Shown here: positions 22,095 through 33,393 of the stretch, one piece after another
How the letters are laid out: each line of letters starts with the position of its first letter
Position numbering within the stretch: the first letter of the stretch is position 1
DNA from: Dimorphilus gyrociliatus
Taxonomy: Eukaryota; Annelida; Polychaeta; Dinophilidae
Length of the DNA: 64,000 nt
Direction: 5' to 3'
NCBI GenBank assembly: GCA_904063045.1
Contig: CAJFCJ010000046.1
Coordinates: forward strand, 40,692-104,691
The notes under the pieces: generated by a model
Database searches by the model: none
Told to the model about the DNA's origin: nothing
The model's input: the letters and a program-made list of their open reading frames with translations, nothing else
Program-made: the position numbers and the translations under genes

Positions 22095-24648
22095 AAAAAA
22101 GTGAAAGTAGAAAAAATAGCTACTTATACTTTCATTTATACTTTTACTTTTCTATTCACAGTTTTTTGTCTAAAGTACATTTTGTCAAGTTCAATATTGA
22201 TGACTCATCAGAGTCAACAAACTTTTACTTACAGAGAGGTTGAAGATTTCCAATATTTTCTTCTTTGGGTTTGATTCAGTATATATATATATATTGTAGT
22301 ATTAAAAGTACTATGGCAGAGATCATTTTTAAGGTAAATTTTCTGAAGTTGCTATGTTTGTTAAAGAGTTTTTAAAAATTTTTTGAAGATTCATCATAAA
22401 ATATGCAAATCTAAAAACTTTCTGGAATGTTTTCAAGGCCAAAAGCAATGTGTTGTACAAATTCTTGTAAAATCTGACCAAATCTAGTTTTTAACAATAT
22501 TATTTGATCTATTTTTTGTTAGGTCTAGCAGAAAGGAATTCTGCTTGATACAAGTCATAATATTCTCTCTGGCTGAGCTTCAAAGATTGTAAATTTTCAG
22601 ATTTCTGACTTTCCAATGTTGGGGCAAGCTTTGATTCAAGTCCAGCCTGGCACAGTGTTAGATTTTGGAGTTGGAAAAATTTCAGTAAGACTTTTGTTTC
22701 ATAGTGTTAGCTTTTAATACTTTAAAAAGAACTATATTTCGTAGCATTTCCCAGAGTCACCCTTTTAAATTAGTGTAGAAAATACCAACCAATATGACAT
22801 TCAAGGTGTTACAACCTCTTGTGAACCTTATTTTTTTTCCAACCATGCCAAATGGTTAGATTAAATTTCACCATTTTTTTGAATAACCAAAGATATTGAA
22901 AATCTACAGAATGAATGTTTTAATTTTTAAAAAATTGATTTTAAATGGAAAAAAAAATTTTTACTATACATTTTTCAAAAACAGAACAATTCTTTAAAAA
23001 TGTTATTCAAAAGTTTAAAAATTGCAAAAAATAAAAAATAGTAACTTTCAAAATTCAAAAAGATATATTCTCTTGATTCTTAAATACTTTACATGAGTTG
23101 TGTCTGAAGAAATGTAAAGTAGTACAAAATAGTCATTAATTTAAGAATATGTACACTGGTAAAAGCTTATCCCTGTTTAAATTTTCTAACATCACTCAAA
23201 TAAAATCACTGATCATTTGAAATTGAAAGTTTTCAATTCAAATTTAATTAAAATTTAAGAAAACTGGTAATATGATTGGAGATGCTATAAGTCTAAATTG
23301 ATTTGAACACATGTTCAAAATTCAAAATGAAAAATCTTTTTAGAAATAAAATTAAAGGTTTAAGCATTGTTTAGAAAACAATAACAAATTTTTGATTTTA
23401 CAATTATCAATGAAAAATTTTATAGAATTTGTCTTGAAAACTAATTTGCCCTTGACCTCCCATGAGGAAAAATTTTGCCAAAGTTTTTAGAAAATGCTCA
23501 AAATATTGAAAAATTCTTTTCTGACACATCACTGAGCTGGGAGATGGATTCTCCTGTTGTAGTGCATACACTAGACAAAGTGATATCAGTACCATCTATA
23601 CCAGTCTAAAAACTTCACAAAACACTTTGAAAGATATCTAATTTATTGCCAGAAAAACAAATCAATGTACTGCAGTGTTTTGTAAACCTTTCTGCAATAT
23701 TCACATCATTTTGCAGTGCTACTCTAAAAGATTGATTCGAAAAAATCTGCAATGGTTTAGTAGCATGTTCTGATATTTTGGAACATATTACATTCAAACA
23801 CATTTCCCTAACTGCCAAACAGATTAAACTTACCAATTGAATTGTTGAGTAGTGCTTGTAAAAATTGTTAATTAACCCTAATTATTATATAATTATACCT
23901 CATTTGCATATTTAGTATGGAAAAGTTCTTCATTATGTAATAAAATGTAAATTGAATGATTATGTCATCATTTTGCACTTGAATTGTATTTTAATATTAA
24001 ATGCAATATTTTTACAGTTTCTTTTACATTCTCTCCTCTATACAAAACAAATCAATTAATAATAGATGCTTATTGTAAACAATGACAAATTTATGATATT
24101 TTATAACTGGTTGAAACCTATAGTCAGTAGGTGTTCACTTAGAAATAATAATGTAATAATATTCAGACTTTAGATTCCATAGAAGTTTTTTTTCTTTTTA
24201 ATTATAAATTTTTTAATGTTTGGAGGAATTTTGTTTTTATATTAAAAATGAATAAATGTCACTGACAAATGAAATTGGATTTTCTTAGAATGCCAGCCAC
24301 TGAAACAAAAATTTACTGTTGAATGCTGTTATTTCACAATATTATGCTTTTAATTATTGAAACAAAATGTTTCAACAAAGCATGATATTTACTTGAAATA
24401 TATTCAAAAAAAGTAAACCAATTGAACATTTAACCATAGTATCTCAATTATTCATTAACCCATTCTATTAAAGCGAAATTTATGAAACAACTTGAATTGT
24501 TGTTATACACTTATTCAAAGTATTGCTTAGTATTAATGTGACATTTACATCATAGTGCTCTAATTATTTTTAATAACATTGGGTGTGTAAATTTATGTTA
24601 TATCTTGGTAACAATTTCACACAACTTAAATAGCTTCAGTGATTCTTT
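22095..24648. other. Long AT-rich intergenic stretch
   Basis: 2.5 kb with an (AT)n tract near 22280 and scattered short frames. The two minus-strand frames at 23407-23595 and 23615-23836 resemble nothing I recognise and lie in different frames. No RNA gene or repeat family identified. Confidence 0.4.
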
Positions 24649-25380
24649 TTAAAATATTTTCAAATTAATAAATTTTGTTAATGGACAAAAAAACTTGTAA
24701 TTTTCTTTTTCTTTGCACAATACAGAATTTTTATCATAGGCAAAAAATTCAGAATTATGTTCTTCAATATTCTCTCCATAAATTTGAAATTCTACAAAGT
24801 TGGTCAAACTTTCAATTGTCAGATGGAGAATCTTTCCAATGAAAGTTACACAAGTATCAGTTTTAGAATCAACTACTTCCAATTTAATTTTTTTCCACTT
24901 TTCCTGATTACACCAACATTTTTCAAATGGAAGTTGTAATGAAACCATAACCAGTTGAAACATGCATTCCAGTTTTCCAATTGCATATTTTGCTTTCTCA
25001 GAGGAATCATCAAGGTCACCAAGCAAAATTCTCTTTAAAGGTAGACTGTGTGATTTTACAGAGAAAGTTCCACTATAATCTACCCAAATGTACTGCTTTA
25101 TTGCATAACATTCTTCATTTGTATTTGACTCATGTTTACATCTAATGTCAGTAAAACATTTGCAAATTCCATTGGTAAAGTTATTTGCAGGTCTCAAAAT
25201 ATTATCCCAAAAAACATAGGCATGTGCTGAAGGCAATGAGTAAAGTGACAAGAAAGTTATATCTTGTGTACATGATGAAACAGTTTTTAAAAACTGATTA
25301 ACCCCTTTTTCAGAAAGATTTTCATACACAATATCTTTTACATAGGATTGAGAAAGAGCATATTGATTCCTGTATATCAA
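24649..25380 (-). CDS. Extracellular protein with a Caspr/fibrinogen-like WxDxG...LP module
   Basis: An open frame of about 240 residues ending at 24649; the true start is uncertain and probably comes from an upstream exon. The middle reads NGICKCFTDIRCKHES, then YIWVDYSGTFSVKSHSLP, then RILLGDLDDS and AIGKLEC. The order of two close Cys, W-x-D-x-G, LP-x4-L-x-GD and LG-x-L-x-C is that of a module found in fibrinogen-like C-terminal regions of contactin-associated (Caspr)-type and related invertebrate surface proteins. Later Cys pairs (FEKCWCNQ; SVLCKEKENYKFFCP) suggest another disulphide-rich segment. Probably secreted or a receptor ectodomain. The family call rests on this module only. Confidence 0.45.
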   Translation of the reverse strand: MIYRNQYALSQSYVKDIVYENLSEKGVNQFLKTVSSCTQDITFLSLYSLPSAHAYVFWDNILRPANNFTNGICKCFTDIRCKHESNTNEECYAIKQYIWVDYSGTFSVKSHSLPLKRILLGDLDDSSEKAKYAIGKLECMFQLVMVSLQLPFEKCWCNQEKWKKIKLEVVDSKTDTCVTFIGKILHLTIESLTNFVEFQIYGENIEEHNSEFFAYDKNSVLCKEKENYKFFCPLTKFINLKIF

Positions 25381-25934
25381 AGTCAGCTCTTCAGCATTCT
25401 TGTCAAGATAAGCTACATATATTCATCAGTGCCACGAAGTGTAAGGCAAAATGTTCTATTAATTTATTAACAAATTGGAGTTACCTTTTTATTGATGAAG
25501 AAAGAATTTCTATTTTGTATGAAATAGACTCTTTGACTGTAATGATGGTAATCAATATGCTGACCCTCAATTAAATATCAATTATGCTTAAATTCTAAGT
25601 TAATGCTAAATTAATATTTACAAACTTTCCTTTGTCTTAAAATGTTACTTTTGTTTTAGTGAACTGTGCACTTGGAAATATCAACATATTAATATTTAGA
25701 CTTTAGATATTATAGAACTTTAGAAAGGCTTTTATTTTGTAGCAATTTTAATGGGGGAACTATAAAAATGACTTTTATGTTTTTTCTTCCAATGAAATAC
25801 TCATGTTTTGTTTAATATGGAAACTTATCTTACCATTTAAACAAATCCAATAAGTTGAATGTTTACATAAAGAGCATACACCTTTTTTTTGTATTGTCGT
25901 ATTTTAGTTGAAGTATTGGGGGCTCTGTCAATGC
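25381..25934. other. Intergenic, no gene seen
   Basis: AT-rich sequence upstream of the 24.6-25.4 kb gene. An upstream exon with the signal peptide is expected but was not recognised. Confidence 0.35.
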
Positions 25935-26015
25935 ATGGATATGACAGAAAACGTCAAAAAATGAGTGCTTTCACTGTAACCCTAACCCAGTCCTTAGCTG
26001 TACCTAACCAGTGGA
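25935..26015 (-). repeat. MITE fragment, type 2
   Basis: Begins GGATATGACAGAAAACGTC like the intact copy at 51123. It continues with AACCCTAACCCAGTCC and TTAGCTGTACCTAACC, then diverges. The other end is missing. Confidence 0.7.
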
Positions 26016-26642
26016 GGTTGTTTCCAGGTGGTCTTCCCATGTCCTTGGGTCCAGATAGGAGTGCTGCTTCAAATAAGAATAGTGAGGATTTATATACTTT
26101 GCCTCTGATATCCAATCATCACTTTACATCACTTTGCAGTTGCCAAAATGTGTAGTTCATATTTATGTTTAGTAACGGAATGTTACAAGGTTCAACATTT
26201 ACGAAGGCTAATTAAATTATAACTTGGCCAAACCTTTATTGGTAATTAAAGATGAGCCTTCAAGCTGACTAATCAGACATGTGTTTGGCCAATGTTGTAG
26301 CATTTTCTTGCATAGGTTTTAAGAAGTACAAGTAAAAGTTGCATAAAATAATAGAGTTCAAGCATGTAAAATCTAACCAGAGTTGTACAACATCTATTGT
26401 GGAAATATAATTATTCAATTTAGGGTTAGGGAAAATACATAATATAGATTTTACACTCAACTTCAGATATATTGAGGTAGGATTCAATCCTCCAAGGATA
26501 CGTTTGCACATCTATTCAATTATTTACTAATATTAAAAAATTATTAAATCTTTTCATGAAATGAAATAATCCTATCTTTCTTAATTAAGATAAACTTCAA
26601 ATCACTACTCTTTCAGTAAAATCTTCTTTTGCCAAATGGATA

Positions 26643-26759
26643 ATACCAGTTTTCTTTAATGGACATAATGATGTTTGTCAATAACTTAATAAAATATGTA
26701 ACTGAAAATTATATACATATGGCCCTAAACAAAAGTAGCTATTAACACACTGATAAATA
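26643..26759 (+). repeat. 117-bp dispersed repeat, copy 1
   Basis: From ATACCAGTTTTCTTTAATGG to ACACACTGATAAATA. It matches 47993-48109 with three mismatches by eye. Non-coding. It contains no inverted ends, and the flanks differ completely. Confidence 0.85.
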
Positions 26760-26989
26760 CTAGTTCAATCAATACTACTGTAGAATAGTGTTGAGGAATA
26801 TATGTTAACACTTGTTTTTTGCTAGGTATCATATATTTTTATATTCTATCAAAAATATGAATTGAAAAGTATATTTTTATTATTTTAAAGAGTTGTCTGA
26901 AGGTTTTCATAGAAAAACTTTTTATTTTTTATTTTATTTATTTTTACTGTTTTAATTTAGTAGATAAATCAGAAAAAGAACTAAAATTA

Positions 26990-27255
26990 AGAATTCATTA
27001 AAAAGATTATCACTCAACTATTATAGAAGAGATATAGGAAACATCTCAGAGCAAGCATCTGTATTTAAACAGCTAGGTTTACATTTACAATCAGACAATC
27101 TACTCAACTTAAATTTTTCTTGGTGTGAGTTGAATGTTAAACAAGCAATAACACTTGGAGAAGCTTTTAATCACTGTTCTTCATTAGAAAATATAGAATT
27201 ATGTCATAATCCAAACATGAGAGATGGCTTTAAAATGATTTGTGATGGACTGTAA
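26990..27255 (+). pseudogene. LRR fragment related to the 35-37 kb protein
   Basis: One frame reads LLNLNFSWCELNVKQAITLG, then SLENIELCHN, then MRDGFKMICDGL, followed by a stop. The repeat type (L-x2-I-x-L-x2-C-x-L...GF-x2-IC-x-GL) is that of 35148-37268 and of the pseudogene near 59.6-60.9 kb. No start. Only about two repeats remain. Confidence 0.65.
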
Positions 27256-27537
27256 ACTTTTTCAGCAGGTTAAAATGAGGTTGACAGAAAACGTCCATGA
27301 ACTGAAAGAAAACAAAACTTAAAATAAATTTCATTTAAATGTTAATATATGTTGAAAAACAAATTAATAGAAAAATTTTTATAATATGGAACTTTGGGTT
27401 TACAAAATAAATTGTGTATTGATTATTTGTAAACAACTATAAAACAAAGAAACTTTTTTTCAAGTTTTACAATGAATGACCAGTGTTTTTCAAGTGAAGT
27501 TTATTGATATCAGCTCCAAAAGCTGTTTTGCATTAAT

Positions 27538-28104
27538 TTAACCTTTTTTAAAATTTTTCAAAATCCAGATCATGTCTGCCTCCCTCTTTAACTCATCAAT
27601 CACTAAATAAAAAGAAACATTTTCTCCAACAATTTTATTGAGCCTTTGATGATAACCTTCCAAATCTTCTATATACTGAATTTGTTGCAGAAGCATTTCT
27701 ATGTAAACAATTACTGTTGTTAGGCCTACACAGTATGTGTCAGCAAAATCATAAGAAAAGTACACACAACTAGCATCAGAGATAGGCAAATTCTTTCACA
27801 ATCTCTCAAACCTATTCGTATTAAAGTCGCCATTTGAAATATTTAAAATATCAAAGTTTATGGCATAGTATCTAGCATTTCTCAACACAGGAACTTTCAC
27901 AATTTGACCAGTAGGCCATTTAGGAGTTTGAATATCTAATAATGACTCTTTGAATGATATAAATTCATAATACTTCAAAAGATAAAAAATAGATAAGCAA
28001 TTTTTCAATATTATAAGATAAAAAAAACCTGGTTTTATTGAATTGAATAAAATGGCTAGAGATTGAAAAACAAGAAGAATTTGTAATCTTCCAATTGAAA
28101 CCAT
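27538..28104 (-). CDS. Small secreted protein of unknown family, interrupted by an in-frame TGA
   Basis: Starts at the ATG at 28104 with a hydrophobic N-terminus (MVSIGRLQILLVFQSLAILF). The frame runs 102 codons to a TGA at 27796-27798 (after NTNRFERL). It then continues in the same frame for a further ~85 codons (KNLPISDASCVYFSYDFADT...) to the stop at 27538. The second half has the same composition, with Cys and Tyr residues, so it probably belongs to the same product. Possibilities are a nonsense mutation, a sequencing error or readthrough. No selenocysteine element was looked for computationally. Family not recognised. Confidence 0.45.
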
Positions 28105-28569
28105 CTTTGCTGTTTTAAAGTTTTACCAGTTTACTTAGCTGATTTGGCTCAAATTTTGTATAGGTGTTCGTTTGTCCCATATCAAAGCCTAAACCAAATT
28201 TCAAGGGAATCTGAGCAGTTTGAAATTTTCGATAATTTCACTGACCAACTTACAAGTGGCAGACACTAACATTCGACCTTTAGGTATACCAAACCTATCA
28301 ATAATCAGTCTGGTGGCGATTGTATTGAGGCTTTTCCTCTCAGTTGACAAAGGAGGAATACCTTCGAATTCTTGTGAGATTTTAAAGAAGGTGAGAAGTA
28401 GAATTGCTGCAGTTCAGATTCTCTTCACTTTTGTTGAGAGTTTGAATTTGTGGTGTTGGAGATACAGCGTAGCTTAGGCTAGAAAGGACTACTTAAGATA
28501 GTCATTCCTAATAGCCACATTCACCAGAAACCTAAAAAGTTTGCATTGTGTGTGCTGTGTGTGCATTAA
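28105..28569. other. Intergenic, no gene supported
   Basis: Includes an 85-codon plus-strand frame at 28220-28477 with no recognisable content. Composition is slightly richer in GC than the neighbours. Nothing else identified. Confidence 0.35.
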
Positions 28570-28760
28570 GGGGATTGCCAGTTGTTAATTCCCTAACACT
28601 TAAGAACTAACCTAGCTCTTGCCTCTCCCTAACCTTTTTGACTAGTATGGAAGCCTCCAAACTACAAATCAAAAGCTACTTTACTCATCATTACCAGTTT
28701 TCAATCTGAAATGTTACTATCAAAAATATCACGTGGAGGCTTTTGCTTTTAGTTGTTTTC
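28570..28760 (-). repeat. Degenerate MITE, type 2
   Basis: GGGGATTGCCAGTTGTTAAT, then CTTGCCTCTCCCTAACCTTT, then AACTACAAATCAAAAGCTAC and TCAATCTGAAATGTTACTAT follow in the same order as the reverse strand of the intact copy at 45732-45938. The ends are too decayed to show a target duplication. Confidence 0.6.
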
Positions 28761-28916
28761 AAGTATGACTATAAACTTATATTTTATAAGTTGTTTGGCT
28801 TTATTCATCAAATTACTTAATTACAATTAGACGCTCTATAGAGACGGTCTTAGAAATGAGTTGCATTAAAGAAACACAATTATATTTTGCCCTTTTATAG
28901 ACACGATTCTTTTCTT

Positions 28917-30460
28917 TCAATTAATATTTTTTATGTTATAATGGCATATTTTCATATTTTCTTCCGTAATTCCAAAAGCTTTGATGTATACCGCAGGACA
29001 ATAATCTTGTCCACAGTTACAGGAATATTTGCATGATTGATTGCCATCTCCACCAATTTGTTGGCAACTATAGTATTCCCCAAGAAAAGTTGGTTCTATT
29101 TGTAAATCTTTGGGAATGTATGCAATTACTCCAGAATTGTTTATACCTTTTTTTCCATCAATACAATTTTGTAGATTTTGGCCTTTTATTGTTATTTCAA
29201 AATTTCTCAATTCAGAATCAACTGATGGCCAAGGAATTCTCAAATTAAATACTTGATTTGTCAATACATCAATACAAGTTTCTGCTGCTTCGTCATCCAT
29301 TATTTTCTGCAATTTTTCATTCTTTCTACTTTTTACATTGTCAAAAATTGGTCCATTTGTACAAGAATGAGATTTTACATATTTCCTATTGTCAATGGAA
29401 TTATAGTCGCATGTCTCTGCTACAGAATTCAAAATTCCACATTGCTTTGACCTAGAATCTGGAATGTAAACAATCATATCACAATCTGGCTGATTATCAC
29501 ATTTCTCCTTGCATTCTATTATATTAGCTACTGTTTCCTGATCAGCCAATCCACATTGCGCCTTGAAGCAAGTTTGCGATTTTTGAGCCAGTCTGTGGTA
29601 GGTAACCTTGTTCATCATATTAACAGTACCAGTTTCATTGCAATATTCTGAAGATAGAATGCATAGAGTTGTTGACAAATCATATTGAAAACAACTGCAA
29701 TTTGATATTGCTAGACATTTTCTTGAACAATCATTCAAATTAATTGCACTGAAAGCAGACAATGTTGATGTTGTGGTTGTAGTTCTGGTGATCTTTATAA
29801 ATCCAGGTAGAAAAGTATTGTCATAGTGACATTTACCATCAACAAAACAACATCCGTATCCTTCGCAATGATCCTGATCCGTTGTCGATGATCCGCAAAG
29901 TTTGTCAGTAACATTTGTACACTGTTCATTATTAAATACAGGATCTGTTAAGAAAATATTCGGTGGGAATGACTAATGAAATACTATAGAGAAGAAGAAT
30001 TTACCACAGATTCCATCTTTTCTTCCGTAATAGGCAGCATAGGACCATTGTTCAAACAATTCAGGATTAGAGTACTTATCCACATAATTCAGGTTACAAA
30101 GCGATGAAAAGGAATAATAATCAATAGACCTTGAAAACAGTGAATTATTAGAATTATAATTTGCAGAAAAAATTTTCAAAAAAAAATAATTGATTACTTG
30201 CAATTAGAAGTTTGTAAACAACTCAATTTGCAGGTTTCCAATGTCACACCATGTAAAGGATCGCCAACATTGTGATTTTTATTCGATAACCAGAAATTTC
30301 TTCGGAAAAACACACTGCATTGCAAATGGAAAAATAAATTTAGTAATAATTAAAAGAAAAACTTAAAAAAGTAAATTCTACTGTTTCTCCTTGTAGAAAC
30401 TTTATCCAATGCAGCAAATAATACAATAAAAAGATAAGAAAACTTTGCAGTTTTTTTCAT
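28917..30460 (-). CDS. Secreted PAN-trefoil-PAN multidomain protein
   Basis: Complete gene. It starts at the ATG at 30460 with a signal peptide (MKKTAKFSYLFIVLFAAL). Exons: about 30382-30460, 30198-30314, 30005-30129 and 28917-29944. The exon 1/2 phase is not resolved, but the later junctions phase cleanly. Domains in order: a PAN/apple-like module (ETCKLSCLQTSNC...SFSSLCNLN); a P-type trefoil-like module (LCGSSTTDQDHCEGYGCCFV, then KCHY); a Thr-rich linker (TTTTTST); a second PAN module (DCSRKCLAISNCSCFQYD); a third (ECKEKCDNQPDCDMIVYIP); and a Cys-rich C-terminal domain (SCKYSCNCGQDYCPAVYI). PAN modules bind proteins or glycans, and trefoils are typical of mucus and surface proteins. Role inferred as extracellular adhesion or mucus; no enzymatic motif seen. 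Confidence 0.8.
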
Positions 30461-30948
30461 ATTTCTTTTACAGAATTTTTTTTTTTCTTAAAAATATGCT
30501 TTGATTTTAGGTTGAGTTTTTTTTTTGTTGGGGAAAATGAGTAATTTCTAATATTTATATCATTGAAGGTGTCAATGCGTAGGATGTCATGAATTTTTCA
30601 AAATTCTTTTCTTTGTTTTCTTTTGAATTAAAAATGACGCAATTTTCACTCGAAAATACTTCAATTATAAATTAGAAATGTTTTTATCAATTTGTATGAT
30701 CTATACAAAAATCATTGTCAAGTAATATTCATTGAAAGAATGAGATTTAATTAATTATTAAAGGAAACTTTCCTTTTGTTTAGGAAAGTGAGCAGAAAAT
30801 TAATGGCATACCACGCAATCCTTATCAAATCACTATGGAAAGTTTTATTAAAAAAGAAGACAAAAAAAAATACGAATTTTTATGACCTTTGAAAAGTAAT
30901 TAATAATTGATGAGCACAGAGCTATTGAATTAATCGGTGATGGAATAT
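30461..30948. other. Intergenic, 5' flank of the PAN/trefoil gene
   Basis: AT-rich, with poly-T tracts just upstream of the start. No clear TATA element or gene seen. Confidence 0.35.
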
Positions 30949-31162
30949 GGGACCAGTCGAAAACGGCCATAAATGAAATATTTGAAAGTTAGGAAATAAC
31001 TTTCAGCCTGGGAAATGGCTAGGAGGAATAAGATAACTGTTGATATGTTCTTAGGAGGGTCCCATCTAAGGGTTAGGGGTATTCAAAAAGGTTAGGCAAA
31101 AACAAGGGCTGGGTTAGGGTTAGGGTAAAACCATACATTTATGGCCGTTTTCTACCACATCC
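30949..31162 (+). mobile_element. MITE, type 1, intact, perfect 9-bp target duplication
   Basis: 214 bp. The left end GGGACCAGTC leads into GAAAACGGCCATAAATG. The right end is the inverted CATTTATGGCCGTTTTC, then TACCACATCC, so 17 bp of inner inverted repeat are perfect and the outer 10 bp differ. Inside is GGGCTGGGTTAGGGTTAGGG. Target duplication ATGGAATAT at 30940-30948 and 31163-31171. No coding capacity. Downstream is an (AT)n microsatellite (31170-31215). Confidence 0.93.
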
Positions 31163-31371
31163 ATGGAATATAAATATGTATATATATATAAATATATATA
31201 AATATATATACATAGGTGAATGAACAACATCGAATCAGATTTGAGGGAAACAAAGAAAGATTATAAAATGAACATATGTAATAGATTTAAACGGGCCTCG
31301 TATTGTTTAGTTACGTAGACATAGAGTTTTGTTTCAAATCCAGCCCCGCTCACTTGTTGAAGTAGAAAGTC

Positions 31372-32548
31372 ATGTCTATTACCATTATTTTTGGAGCTAT
31401 TGTCCTACTTTTTATAATTATAAGGCATATAGAATGGTTTATAAGATCATTTTATATAGGTGATATCGAAAACAAGTTTGTTTTGATAACAGGATGTGAT
31501 AAGGGTGAGTAGTCTTATTCAATTATGTTTTTAATACTAAACGTTCCCTCCTTCCTTTCTCTCTCTCTCTCTCTCTCATACTCTCTCATTTAGGCCTCGG
31601 AAATATGCTTGCCAAGCGTTTAGATGGCAAAGGAATGAATGTCATTGCCACCTGCCTTACTGACCAGGCAGCCAAGGAACTCAGCGATTCGTGCTCGAAA
31701 AAGTTAAGAACTTTTGTTATGAATGTTGTTAACGAAGACGAAATTGATGAGCTAAAAGAGTTTGTAGAGAGAAGAGTAGGTAAAAATGGTTTATACGCTT
31801 TAGTGAATAATGCAGGAGTAGGTAGAAGAGGAAGTGGTTCTCTTGAAACCTATTTACAGAAGAATTTACAAGAAATGTTGGCAATAAATTCCATTGCACC
31901 AGCAGTATTCTGTTTTAAATTTCTCGAGTTGTTACATATAGGAAAAGGTAGAATTATTAACATGTCGTCAGCTGGTTCAAGGTCACCGGATATAGATTTA
32001 CTTTATGGGATGTCTAAACGTTGCCTCGAAGCTCTCTCCGACATCTTGGGGTAAATTTTTTCAATAATTACTTATTCATAAGAGTGAATGAATGAACAAA
32101 TAAGTTCAATAATTAATCAATAGATTTCTTTTGAAACGCCACAACTGGAATGTTTCCGTTCATACTATTCAACCAGGAAGATATGTAACTGACATCTACG
32201 GTGGAGACAGCCTTCTCCAAGACCTCGAAGAGAGCTATCAAAGAGCATCAAAATGGACCAAAGAAAAGTATCCAACACAGAAAGAATACTCCAAGGAATG
32301 TCAGTATTTATTTAGATTTTCTTTTTCTTTTCTAAAAAGAGATCAATGAAATTGCAGTTTCAAAAGAATACGAAGAGTTTCTTTATTTCGCTTCGAAAAA
32401 GGTGTACGAAATAACTGACGCCTACGAACACTCAATTCTTTCAATATGGCCAAAAAATCGTTATACCGTTGGTTTATTGGCGAAATATCTTATCATCCCT
32501 CTAAGCTACCTTCCAACTACAATTTCAGATTTTATCTATCTTCTTTAG
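31372..32548 (+). CDS. Short-chain dehydrogenase/reductase, retinol/hydroxysteroid dehydrogenase type (SDR9C-like)
   Basis: Complete gene with exons 31372-31504, 31594-32050, 32124-32299 and 32358-32548 (957 bp, 318 residues). All introns are GT-AG and 58-89 bp. The first intron contains a (CT)n tract. The N-terminal hydrophobic helix (ITIIFGAIVLLFIIIRHI) should anchor the enzyme in the ER membrane. Rossmann motif TGCDKGLG for NAD(P), structural NNAGVG, catalytic Ser in NMSSAGSR and the catalytic Tyr/Lys pair in YGMSKR. The length and a hydrophobic C-terminus fit the 11-cis-retinol dehydrogenase / HSD17B6 / DHRS9 group, which oxidises or reduces retinoids and hydroxysteroids. The substrate cannot be fixed from sequence. 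Confidence 0.92.
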
Positions 32549-33272
32549 CCATTTTTCTTCATTTTTGTCTTTGTCTTTATTGTGTTTGGTCTGCAGAAAA
32601 TGTTGGAGTTAAGGTTTAAAGGGATTATAAAGCAAAAGAAAACAAGAATACACATGTTTTTGTAACAATTTTACATATTATAATTTTTTGATCGGCGATG
32701 ATAAGATAGATTATACACAGTTTATGAAAAAACTTTCCCCTATAATCGATATGATAAATTACTTTTATCATAATTCAAAATCTCTTCCCTTTTTTCAAAT
32801 CAATGTGGCGTAGCATCTGCTGTTGTTTGTTTAAACCGAAACAAGCTGTTGTTATTGTCAGATAGAGATAATGATATGACAAGGTCACTATTTTTCAAGA
32901 ACAGAAAGAATAAATTGAGCTACTGCCCAACAGTGGCAAAATGTTTAGTATTGAATAAAACTATTATCTCATCACCATTCTTCTTCCTCCTTGTTTATTC
33001 TATGAACAGAATTTAATAGGTTGCAATATTGCTGCTATAATTCATTAGGGCTAGGGTTAGTCAAGGTTAAGGTCAATATGTAATATTAAAATTTTATCAT
33101 TACTTTGTCAAGTAACCCTAAAAATTGGATAGTCAAGTTTCTTGCTTTTAAAAAGGTTAATTGAATTAATACTTTGTCAAAGGTTTTGTTCTTCACTTAA
33201 ACAATAAGACTTTAAATGAAGTTCCTAACCCTAACCCATTGAAAAATTATTTGAAATAAAGAATAATGTAAT
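32549..33272. other. Intergenic, with telomere-like fragments
   Basis: No gene seen. TTAGGGCTAGGGTTAGTC (about 33048) and CCTAACCCTAACCC (about 33225) are short MITE-like or telomere-like pieces without ends. Confidence 0.4.
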
Positions 33273-33393
33273 AAAGAAAATTTGTGAAGGACTTGAAAAC
33301 TCATCAAATACTTTGATGAAACTTGATTTCAGTGTTTGTTATTTACATGAAAAACGTTGTAAAGTTATTGAAAATTCACTGGATAAAATATAA
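33273..33393 (+). pseudogene. Isolated LRR fragment
   Basis: A 40-codon frame reading KKICEGLENSSNTLMKLDFS, then VCYLHEKRCKVIENSLDKI and a stop. The motif order (ICEGL...S..L..LDFS.C.L) is that of the LRR protein at 35148. No start. It overlaps the 3' end of the minus-strand frame at 33339 by about 55 bp. Confidence 0.6.

Noticed and set aside
22233-22326. Signal-peptide first exon for the helical frame at 21733-22094
   Set aside because: An ATG and hydrophobic codons are present, but the (AT)n tract puts a stop (TAC TGA) in frame before the donor.
22640-22700. Second CLCA remnant (LDFGVGKISVRLL resembles FGVGKFSFKLL near 1950)
   Set aside because: The similar piece at 1950 lies across an intron boundary and nothing else nearby matches CLCA, so it is probably chance.
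23407-23836. Two minus-strand ORFs as a retroelement or gene
   Set aside because: They lie in different frames, no conserved motif could be identified, and composition is like the intergenic background.
28220-28477. 85-codon plus-strand ORF
   Set aside because: No recognisable motif, no ATG context or splice signals, and no support beyond being open.
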